Assembly (NCBI RefSeq): GCF_030811215.1
Contig: NZ_JAUSQM010000001.1
Location: 620,001 to 684,000 of the forward strand
Source: Nocardioides massiliensis
Lineage (GTDB): Bacteria > Actinomycetota > Actinomycetes > Propionibacteriales > Nocardioidaceae
DNA length: 64,000 bases
Reading direction: 5' to 3'
Within the stretch, counting starts at the first letter, position 1; the number at the start of each line of letters is the position of its first letter. The position numbers and the translations under genes are program-made. The notes below the pieces were generated by a model. The model worked only from the letters and a program-made list of their open reading frames with translations, ran no database searches and had not been told where the DNA came from. This document shows, piece by piece, positions 54,565-62,514 of this stretch.

Positions 54565-55355
54565 GTGCTGGCGGTCGCCAACCTCGAGGTCGTCTATGAC
54601 GACGTCGTCCTTGCCCTGAGGGGAGTGTCGCTGGAGGTCCCGGACCAGAAGATCGTCGCGCTCCTGGGTGCCAACGGTGCCGGGAAGTCGACGGTCCTGC
54701 GGGCCCTGTCGGGCCTCCTCGACGTCCACGACGGCGTGATCCGCAAGGGCGGGGTCACGCTCGACGGCAAGCCGGTCGGCCACCTGCGTCCCGCTGCCAT
54801 GACCAAGCGCGGCATCAAGCACGTGCTGGAGGGGCGGCGGATCTTCAAGGAGCTCACCGTCGAGGAGAACCTCCGGGTCGGGGCGCACGCCGCACCCCGG
54901 GAGACCAAGGCCAACCTCACGCGCGTCTACGACCTCTTCCCCCGGCTCGTCGAGCGCAAGGACGGGACGGCCGGCTACCTCTCCGGCGGAGAGCAGCAGA
55001 TGCTCGCGATCGGTCGCGCGCTCATGAGCGGTCCCCGCTACCTCCTGCTCGACGAGCCCAGCCTGGGCCTCGCGCCGCTCGTCGTCGCCCAGATCCGCGA
55101 CATCATCGTCGAGATCAACAACCAGGGCACCGCGGTGCTCCTCGTCGAGCAGAACGCCACGATGGCGCTGCAGATCGCCCACCACGGCTACGTGATGGAG
55201 ACCGGTCGGGTCGTCATGGACCGCCCTGCCGCGGAGCTCCTCGCCGACGACGACGTCCGGGAGTTCTACCTCGGCCTGCACGGCGACGACGCCGAGGGTG
55301 GGCGCACCTCGTTCCGCGATGTCAAGCACTACAAGCGCCGGAAGCGGTGGGCCTC

Positions 55356-55359
<4 letters not shown>
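54565..55359 (+). CDS. Liv-type ABC transporter ATP-binding protein (LivF-like)
   Basis: A 264-residue ATPase of the branched-chain amino acid family: Walker A GANGAGKST (35-43), LEGRRIFKELTVEENL, signature LSGGEQQML, Walker B LLLLDEPSLGLAP. It starts with GTG behind GGGAGGGTTA and is the first gene of a six-gene plus-strand operon. The stop overlaps the next ATPase gene in a GTGA. Liv-type systems also carry amides, urea and aromatic acids; the embedded acyl-CoA ligase suggests a carboxylic acid cargo here. Confidence 0.93.
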
Positions 55360-56194
<835 letters not shown>

Positions 56195-56198
<4 letters not shown>

Positions 56199-58057
56199 GA
56201 ACCACCCTCGTGACCCGAGTCCGCGATCGCGCGGCGAGCAACCCCGACGGGATCGCGCTGCGCCACAAGGACCTCGGCGTGTGGCAGGAGATCACCTGGT
56301 CGGACTACTGGGACACCATCGTCACCACCGGTCACGCCCTGCTCGCGCTGGGTGTCGAGCCCGGCGACCGGGTGTCGATCCACAGCGAGAACCGCCCGGA
56401 ATGGGTCGTCCTCGACCTCGCCACCGTCGCCGTACGCGGCATCACCGTCGGGCTCTACCCCACGAACCCGGCGGCCGAGGTCGCCTACCTCCTGGCCCAC
56501 AGCGGCGCCACGGTGCACTTCGCCGAAGACCAGGAGCAGCTCGACAAGTTCCTCGACGTGCGCGCCGAGTGCCCCGAGGTCCGCACAGTGGTCTACCGCG
56601 AGCCCCGCGGCATCCGCGGGCGCTACGACCTCCCCGGCCTGCTCGCGTGGGAGGACCTGCTCGCGCTGGGCGAGCAGCACCGGCGCGAGCACCCCGGTGC
56701 CGTCGAGGAGCGGATGGCTGCGGCCGAGGAGGACGACGTGATCACGCTCGTCTACACCTCCGGCACGACCGGTCCGCCCAAGGGGGCGATGCTGACCCAC
56801 CGCAACGTGGAGTTCGCGATCGAGACGGCCATCGAGAACGAACAGCTGATCTCGCCGCAGGCCACGGAGAAGGACCTCACCTTGTCCTACCTGCCGTTGT
56901 GCCACGTCGCCGAGCGGTTCTTCACGACTTGGTACAACACCGCCACCGGCACCCAGGTCAACTTCGCCGAGTCGATCGACACCGTCCCGGCCAACCTGCG
57001 TGAGATCCAGCCCTCGTTGCTGTTCGCCGTCCCCCGCATCTGGGAGAAGCTGCTGGCGACCGCGCGCATCAAGGTGGACTCGGCGAGCCGGGCCAAGCGC
57101 GCCTACGGCCGGTTCTGGCTCCGCGAGGCCGAGCGGCTCGGCGCCACTCTCGCCGCGAACGGCGGGGCCCACACCCCCGGCACCCGGATCCGCGCCGCCC
57201 TCGGCTGGGTGCTGTTCTTCCGTGCCTTCCGCCAGCGCCTCGGCCTTGGCAAGGTCAGGTACGCCGCCTCGGGCGCAGCGCCGATCGCGCCGGACGTCCT
57301 GCAGTTCTTCATGGGCGTCGGTGTCCGGGTGCACGAGGTCTACGGGATGACCGAGAACACCGCCATCGCCACCGCCAACCGGCCCGGTCGCGTGCGCCTC
57401 GGCACCGTCGGCGAGCCGCTCGACGGCACCGAGCTGATGTTGCATCCCGAGACCGGCGAGATCCTCACGCGGCACGCCTCGAACTTCGCCGGCTACTGGC
57501 GCGACGAGGAGGCGACCGCCCGGACCGTCGACGCCGAGGGCTGGCTCCACACCGGCGACGTCGGCGAGTGGGTCGAGGGCACGCACATCCGTGTCACCGA
57601 CCGGATGAAGGACATCATCATCACCGCCGGCGGCAAGAACGTCGCGCCGTCGGAGATCGAGAACGCGCTCAAGGCCTCCCCCTACGTCAAGGAGGCCGTG
57701 GTCATCGGCGACCGCCGCAAATACCTCACTGCACTGATCGGCATCGAGCTCGACACCGTCGGTGAGTGGGCGCAGCGCCAGGGGCTGGCGTTCACGACCT
57801 ACCGCGACCTCGCCGAGAAGCCGGAGGTGCGCAAGTTCCTCCAGCGCGTGGTCGACGACGTCAATGCCAAGCACAACCCGGTCGAGCAGATCAAGGACTT
57901 CCGCATGCTGCCCAAGGAGCTCGACCACGAGGACGGCGAGCTCACCGCCACCCAGAAGGTCAAGCGCTCGGCCGTCGACAAGGCCTTCCACCACCTCGTC
58001 GCCGAGATGTACGGCGAGCAGCCCGCTGCTGCGGGTGCGAGCGGAGGCGGCCGATGA
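56195..58057 (+). CDS. AMP-forming acyl-CoA ligase (long-chain FadD-like) within the ABC operon
   Basis: A 620-residue adenylate-forming ligase: YTSGTTGPPKG (about 187-197) is the P-loop, LPLCHVAERFFT follows, EVYGMTENTAIAT contains the A5 motif, HTGDVGEWVEGTHIRVTDRM the A7/A8 hinge and GKNVAPSEIENALKASPYVK the A10 approach. Length fits long-chain ACSL-type enzymes. It is translationally coupled at both ends: ATGA with livG and ATGA with livH. Placement between ATPases and permeases implies import coupled to CoA activation. The exact acid is unknown. Confidence 0.92.
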
Positions 58058-58941
58058 ACGAGTTCCTCACCGCCGGCGGCGTCGGCCTGGGCAACGGGGC
58101 CGTCTACGCGCTGCTCGCCCTCGGCTTCGTCATCATCTACAAGTCGATGCAGGTGATCAGCTTCGCCCAGCCGGCGTTCATGATGGCCGGCGCGATCCTC
58201 GTCAGCTACCTCTCACCGCGCTTCGGCTTCTGGGTCGGCGCGCTGCTGGGCGTCATCGCGATCGCGGCCGTGGCCCTGATCGTCGAACGGGTCGCAATTC
58301 GACCGATGGTCGGCAAGGCGGTGTTCGTGATCGCGATCATCACGATCGGCGTCGACATCGTCGTGCGCGTGGTCGCCGGCTCCTTCGTGGGGGTGGACCC
58401 GCGCTCGATCGGTGACCCCTGGGGCCTGGAGGCCATCACGATCGGCGGCGTCCGCTTCCAGGAGCGCCACATCGCCGCGATCCTTGCGGCCGCGATCATC
58501 GTGACCCTGCTCTTCGCCTTCTTCCGCTACACGCGGATCGGCCTGGCCATGCGCGCCGCTGCGCTGGACCAGGAGGCCGCAATGGCCCAGGGCGTGAGCA
58601 TCGGCACCGTCTTCGCGGTCTCCTGGGGCCTCGCCGGCGCCCTGGCGGCCGTGGCCGGGGTCTTCGCCGCCAGCGGCAACGTCATCGACCGGAGCCTGTG
58701 GATGCTGGCGCTGGTCGCGCTACCGGTGATCATCCTCGGCGGACTCGACTCCCTCGGCGGAGCTGTCCTCGGCGGGCTGATCATCGGCCTGGTCGAGGCC
58801 GTCGTCCGCACCTATCACTCGACCTGGTTTCCCTTCCTCGGCACCAACACCGGCTCGATCGCGCCGTACGTCCTGATGCTGCTGGTCCTGCTCGTGCGAC
58901 CACACGGGCTCTTCGGCACGAAGGAGGTCGAGCGCGTATGA
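58054..58941 (+). CDS. Liv-type ABC transporter permease (LivH-like)
   Basis: A 295-residue permease with about eight helices. The N-terminal GNGAVYALLALGFVIIYKSM and SFAQPAFMMAGA match the LivH opening, and RYTRIGLAMRAAALDQEAAM is the coupling loop to the ATPase. It starts at ATG 58054 overlapping the ligase stop and is followed by livM with an overlap of four bases. Confidence 0.93.
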   Translation: MNEFLTAGGVGLGNGAVYALLALGFVIIYKSMQVISFAQPAFMMAGAILVSYLSPRFGFWVGALLGVIAIAAVALIVERVAIRPMVGKAVFVIAIITIGVDIVVRVVAGSFVGVDPRSIGDPWGLEAITIGGVRFQERHIAAILAAAIIVTLLFAFFRYTRIGLAMRAAALDQEAAMAQGVSIGTVFAVSWGLAGALAAVAGVFAASGNVIDRSLWMLALVALPVIILGGLDSLGGAVLGGLIIGLVEAVVRTYHSTWFPFLGTNTGSIAPYVLMLLVLLVRPHGLFGTKEVERV

Positions 58942-60092
58942 CGACGATCCAGGAACCGCCCGTCGCCGATCGCAAGCCCCGCCGTCCCCGCCGCGCACGT
59001 GGCCGGACCGAGCTCTACACGAGCTACGGCCAGGAGATGTCGCTGCTCAACACCCGCGGCAAGCAGCTCGGCGTGCTGGCGATCATCGCGATCGCGGCGT
59101 ACCTCCCGCTCGGCCTCGAGGACGACATGCTCGCCGTCCTCGGGGGCGGGCTGGTCCTCGCGATCGGCGCGATCGGGCTGAACCTGCTCACCGGATACGC
59201 CGGGCAGGTCTCGCTCGGTCACGCCTTCTTCGTCGGGCTGGGCGCCTACACCGCCGCCGTGCTGTCGGGCGATCCGGACGGGCGCTACCTCGGCTTCGGC
59301 ATCACCAACCCGCTGATCTGGATCCCTGCGGCCGGCGCGGTCGCCGCGATCGCCGGGTTCCTCGTCGCGCCCCTGGCCACCCGCCTGCGTGGGCTCTACC
59401 TCGCGGTCGTCACCCTCGGGCTGGTCTTCATCGGCCAGTACTTCTTCCTCGAGTGGCGCAGCATGTCCGGTGGAGCGCAGGTCGGCCGGGACGCTGCGAC
59501 ACCGATCCTGTTCGGCATCGACCTGACGCGCAACGGCGCCTACAGCGACGAGCAGAAGCTGTTCTGGTTCTTCCTGGTCGTCCTCATCATCTTCGCCCTG
59601 CTCGCGCGCAACATCGCCCGCTCCAAGGTCGGGCGAGCGTTCTCCGCCGTCCGCGACCGCGACATCGCAGCCGGCGTGATGGGGGTGGAGCTGTCGCGCT
59701 ACAAACAGATCGCCTTCGTCATCTCGTCCTTCTACGCGGGTGTGTGCGGCTCGCTGCTCTTCGTCCTCAACGGGCACGTCAGCGCCGAGCAGTTCGGGTT
59801 GTTGCTGTCGGTGCAGTTCATCGCGATGGTGCTCATCGGCGGCGTCGCGACCATCTCGGGTTCGATCATGGGCGCACTGCTGATCGCGCTGCTCCCCCAG
59901 ATCGCCGCCGAGGTGCCGCACCTGCTGCCGTTCATCTCCTCCTCGGCGCGCGAGAGCCCCAACATCTTCGAGCTCGAGATCGCGATGTACGGCGTGCTCA
60001 TCATCGCGTTCCTGCTCTTCGAGCCCCGCGGCCTCTACGGCATCTGGATGCGGATCCGCACCTACTGGAAGGGATTCCCCTTCTCCTACTGA
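58938..60092 (+). CDS. Liv-type ABC transporter permease (LivM-like)
   Basis: A 384-residue permease. A 45-residue basic N-terminal extension (RKPRRPRRARGRTELYTSYG) precedes about ten helices; GLNLLTGYAGQVSLGHAFFV is the LivM signature and GRAFSAVRDRDIAAGVMGVE the coupling loop. It starts at ATG 58938 within an ATGA overlap and ends 74 bases before the binding-protein gene, with a hairpin in that gap. Confidence 0.93.
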   Translation: MTTIQEPPVADRKPRRPRRARGRTELYTSYGQEMSLLNTRGKQLGVLAIIAIAAYLPLGLEDDMLAVLGGGLVLAIGAIGLNLLTGYAGQVSLGHAFFVGLGAYTAAVLSGDPDGRYLGFGITNPLIWIPAAGAVAAIAGFLVAPLATRLRGLYLAVVTLGLVFIGQYFFLEWRSMSGGAQVGRDAATPILFGIDLTRNGAYSDEQKLFWFFLVVLIIFALLARNIARSKVGRAFSAVRDRDIAAGVMGVELSRYKQIAFVISSFYAGVCGSLLFVLNGHVSAEQFGLLLSVQFIAMVLIGGVATISGSIMGALLIALLPQIAAEVPHLLPFISSSARESPNIFELEIAMYGVLIIAFLLFEPRGLYGIWMRIRTYWKGFPFSY

Positions 60093-60123
60093 CTTCTCGC
60101 CGCCCGCCCACCCCCCGACTTGA

Positions 60124-60141
60124 CCCGTTCACCTGAACGGG
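60124..60141 (+). promoter_or_regulatory. Perfect hairpin in the leader of the binding-protein gene
   Basis: CCCGTTCA (60124-60131) and TGAACGGG (60134-60141) form an 8-bp perfect stem with a two-base loop, 25 bases before the GTG of the binding-protein gene. It may protect or process the mRNA 5' of the most highly needed operon product, or partly terminate. Confidence 0.45.
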
Positions 60142-60166
60142 GCATGGATGAAAGGAACCACCCACC

Positions 60167-61456
60167 GTGAACACACCTCTGCGCAGGCTGGCCGTCCTGG
60201 CCGTCGCCTCCGCCCTCGTCCTCGCCGGTTGCGGCCGGGACAGCGGGAGCAGCGACGACGGCGACACCGCAACGGGTCCCGGCGTGTCCAGCGAGCCATG
60301 CCCCGACGCCATCGACGACAGCAAGGGCTGCATCTACCTCGGCGCCATCACCGACCTCACCGGTCCGTTCTCCGCCATCGGCATCCCGCTGCAGGACGGC
60401 GCCGAGGCCTTCTGGAGGATGGTCAACGAGGACGGCGGGATCGGCGACTACGAGGTCGACGTCACCACCCACCTCAAGGACAACGAGTACAACCCCGACC
60501 GGCACGCCCAGGCGTGGAACGAGATCAGCGGCGAAGTCCTGGCGCTGTCCGGCTCGCTCGGCACCGCGGCCACCGAGGCGATGATGCGCGACTCCGAGGC
60601 CGAGGAGCTCGTGGCCATGCCCGCCACCCTCGGGTCGAACTGGATCTTCGAGGACCGCGTGCTCGAGCTGGGTGCGCCGTACTGCGCGGAGGGCATGAAC
60701 GCCGTCGACTACGGCATCGACGAGCTCGGTGCCACCAGCGTCGCCGCGGTCCACCTGCCCGGTGACTACGGCGACGACGTCATGGTCGGAGCGCGGATCG
60801 CCGCCGAGGAGCGCGGCGTCGACTTCACGGCGATCGAGACCACGGTGGGCGCCGACCAGCAAGCGGCCGCGGTCGCCGGCGTCCTGCGCTCGGGTGCCGA
60901 CCTGGTCATCATGGGCACCACGCCGCTCGAGCTGGCGGCCGTCGTCGGGGGCGCGCTGCAGAACGGGTTCGAGGGCCGGTTCATCGGCGCCATCCCGACG
61001 TGGAACGCGGCGCTGCTGCAGTCCCCGGCCGGCGAGGCGTTGAAGGCGGCCTACACCTGGTCCAACCCGTTCCCGTCGTACGACGCCGACAGCCCCGGCC
61101 GCGAGGCCATGCGCGAGGCGGCCGGCGACGCGCAGCCCAACGACTACTACGCGATCGGGTTCAGCAGCCAGTACGTCATGAAGGCGGCACTCGAAGGAGC
61201 ACTCGACAACGACGACCTCACCCGCGCCGGCGTGCTCGAGGCCGCGACGTCGATGACCGAGGTCGACAGCGAGGGCTCGCTGCCGGAGGGGTCGGGCAAC
61301 TACGCCGGCGACCCGAACGAGGCGGTCGTCCGGGCGACCAACTTCTTCACCCCCGACGAGAGCGCCTCCACCGGGGCGTCGGTGACCGTCGAGTCCTACA
61401 CGGGTCCGACCGCGGAGGGCTACGAGTTCACCGAGGCCTGCTACCTCATGAAGTGA
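60167..61456 (+). CDS. Liv-type ABC transporter substrate-binding lipoprotein
   Basis: A 429-residue type I periplasmic binding protein. The signal LAVLAVASALVLAGC gives lipidated Cys22. The mature part has LGAITDLTGPFSAIGIPLQD, ALSGSLGTAATEAMM and VHLPGDYGDDVMVGA, matching the LivK/amide-binding family. GTG start behind AAAGGAA. It is the last gene of the operon and is followed by two strong hairpins. The ligand cannot be read from sequence; the ligase in the operon argues for a carboxylic acid such as an aromatic or fatty acid. Confidence 0.92.
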   Translation: MNTPLRRLAVLAVASALVLAGCGRDSGSSDDGDTATGPGVSSEPCPDAIDDSKGCIYLGAITDLTGPFSAIGIPLQDGAEAFWRMVNEDGGIGDYEVDVTTHLKDNEYNPDRHAQAWNEISGEVLALSGSLGTAATEAMMRDSEAEELVAMPATLGSNWIFEDRVLELGAPYCAEGMNAVDYGIDELGATSVAAVHLPGDYGDDVMVGARIAAEERGVDFTAIETTVGADQQAAAVAGVLRSGADLVIMGTTPLELAAVVGGALQNGFEGRFIGAIPTWNAALLQSPAGEALKAAYTWSNPFPSYDADSPGREAMREAAGDAQPNDYYAIGFSSQYVMKAALEGALDNDDLTRAGVLEAATSMTEVDSEGSLPEGSGNYAGDPNEAVVRATNFFTPDESASTGASVTVESYTGPTAEGYEFTEACYLMK

Positions 61457-61459
61457 GTC

Positions 61460-61521
61460 GAGGACCGCTCAGCTGAGCGGTCCTCACACGCACCAGGGGC
61501 GCGACCGGTGGTCGCGCCCCT
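61460..61521 (+). terminator. Double hairpin terminator after the Liv-type operon
   Basis: A perfect 26-base palindrome at 61460-61485 (half GAGGACCGCTCAG) begins four bases after the stop codon. A second hairpin follows, AGGGGCGCGACC at 61495-61506 and its reverse complement at 61510-61521 with a three-base loop. Tandem GC-rich stems without a long T-run are common terminators in actinobacteria. Confidence 0.75.
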
Positions 61522-61575
61522 GTTGCGTGTTGCGTGTGGAGCCCTCCGGGCTCAAGGTCACCGTCCGGTCACTGA

Positions 61576-61635
61576 GGTCTCGATACGGCGACCCCAACCC
61601 TTCGCACGCTCAGGCCTGGGTTTGCCTACTCGACC
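61576..61635. repeat. Dispersed repeat-like element, GGTCTCGATACG ... CTACTCGACC type
   Basis: GGTCTCGATACG at 61576-61587 and CCTACTCGACC at 61625-61635 bracket 37 bases in the gap between the Liv operon and the small membrane peptide gene. The same borders, CCTCGATACA and ACTCGACCACC, flank the repeat inside icmF. I know this pattern from intergenic regions of related actinobacteria, but copy number here cannot be counted. Confidence 0.45.
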
Positions 61636-61677
61636 TGATCGCCACGACGCGCCCTCGCGAGCTCGGTCGCGCAGCGA

Positions 61678-61749
61678 TCAAAGCAGGATGATCAGCAAGA
61701 TGACGATGGCGATGATGAACGCAGCGATCGCAATGGTGCGGGTGTTCAT
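61678..61749 (-). CDS. Small hydrophobic membrane peptide, 23 residues
   Basis: On the minus strand ATG 61749 opens a 23-codon frame ending at TGA 61678. It begins MNTRTIAIAAFIIAIV and continues with only Ile and Leu to the stop, a single membrane helix with a short N-terminal cap carrying one Arg. AGGAG lies six bases before the ATG, a very good ribosome site, which is the main reason to call it. It is divergent from the MarR gene and convergent with the Liv operon. No family is recognised. Confidence 0.6.
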   Translation of the reverse strand: MNTRTIAIAAFIIAIVILLIILL

Positions 61750-61857
61750 GGGGGCTCCTGTTCCTTCGGTTGACGTCCCGGTGAGGTCCACCCGGACGGC
61801 GCTGACACGGGGTCTGCCCAGCGCCGGCACTTTCTAGTCCTGCCCTACGGTGATCCC

Positions 61858-62352
61858 GTGACCCGTGACCCGATCCGTGAGGCCCACCGGCAGTGGGTCG
61901 CCCACGGCTGGACCGATGCCGCCGACGGCATGGCGATGGTGACGTCGCTGGTCCGCGTGCACCAGCTCCTGCAGGCCCGCATCGACGCCGTGTTGCGGCC
62001 GCACGATCTGACGTTCGCTCGTTATGAGGTGCTGCGGCTGCTCGCCTTCTCCTCGCGCCAGGAGCTGCCGATGGCCCGGGTGGGCTCCCTGCTGCAGGTC
62101 CACCCCGCCAGCGTCACCAGCGCCGTGACCCGGCTCGAGGCCCAGGGGTTCGTCACGCGCACCCGCGGCGAGGAGGACCGGCGCCTCGTCCTGGCCGCCA
62201 TCACCCCCGCCGGACGCGAGGTCGTCGAGAAGGCCACGGTGGGCCTCAACGAGACCGTCTTCGCCCAGCCCGGCCTCGCGGCCGCCGAGGTCGACGCGCT
62301 CACCGCCGCGCTGACCCGGCTGCGCGCCGCGGCCGGCGACCCCGTCAACTGA
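61858..62352 (+). CDS. MarR family transcriptional regulator
   Basis: A 164-residue winged-helix repressor: LTFARYEVLRLLAFSSRQEL, VGSLLQVHPASVTSAVTRLE (recognition helix) and RTRGEEDRRLVLAAITPAGR (wing) are MarR hallmarks. GTG start at 61858. It lies 162 bases before icmF on the same strand, separated by a strong inverted repeat, and next to the divergent small membrane peptide gene; either could be a target. The ligand is unknown. Confidence 0.93.
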   Translation: MTRDPIREAHRQWVAHGWTDAADGMAMVTSLVRVHQLLQARIDAVLRPHDLTFARYEVLRLLAFSSRQELPMARVGSLLQVHPASVTSAVTRLEAQGFVTRTRGEEDRRLVLAAITPAGREVVEKATVGLNETVFAQPGLAAAEVDALTAALTRLRAAAGDPVN

Positions 62353-62365
62353 CCCCGCCCCCGCA

Positions 62366-62424
62366 CACTCCCCTACGTGAGCGTCCCCGCCACGCTCGTG
62401 TGGCGACGCTCACGTAGGGGAGTG
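62366..62424 (+). terminator. Perfect 20-base inverted repeat after the MarR gene, family shared with 36635
   Basis: CACTCCCCTACGTGAGCGTC (62366-62385) is repeated as a perfect reverse complement at 62405-62424 around a 19-base loop that can itself pair (GCCAC/GTGGC). It starts 14 bases after the MarR stop, as the related repeat does after ppa, and ends five bases before the icmF -35 box. Confidence 0.65.
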
Positions 62425-62428
62425 ACGC

Positions 62429-62457
62429 TTCACAAGGCGGGGCGAGAGGCGTATTCT
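62429..62457 (+). promoter_or_regulatory. Putative sigma-70-type promoter of icmF
   Basis: TTCACA (62429-62434) and TATTCT (62452-62457) are separated by 17 bases. They match TTGACA at 5 of 6 and TATAAT at 4 of 6 positions. The icmF start is 58 bases downstream of the -10 box. Confidence 0.45.
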
Positions 62458-62468
62458 GAAATTGATTG

Positions 62469-62492
62469 GACGTCAAACTATCTGACGTCAAA
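62469..62492 (+). promoter_or_regulatory. Tandem GACGTCAAA repeats in the icmF leader
   Basis: GACGTCAAA occurs at 62469-62477 and 62484-62492, spaced 15 bases start to start, just after the predicted -10 box and before the ribosome site. Position suggests a repressor operator; the neighbouring MarR or a TetR-type regulator elsewhere could bind it. Confidence 0.4.
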
Positions 62493-62514
62493 GCAACTTC
62501 GCGGAAGGCCACCC

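Noticed and set aside
61508-61837. A 109-codon plus-strand frame after the Liv operon terminator
   Set aside because: It starts inside the terminator hairpin, crosses a repeat-like element, has no ribosome site or motif and overlaps the better supported minus-strand small peptide.
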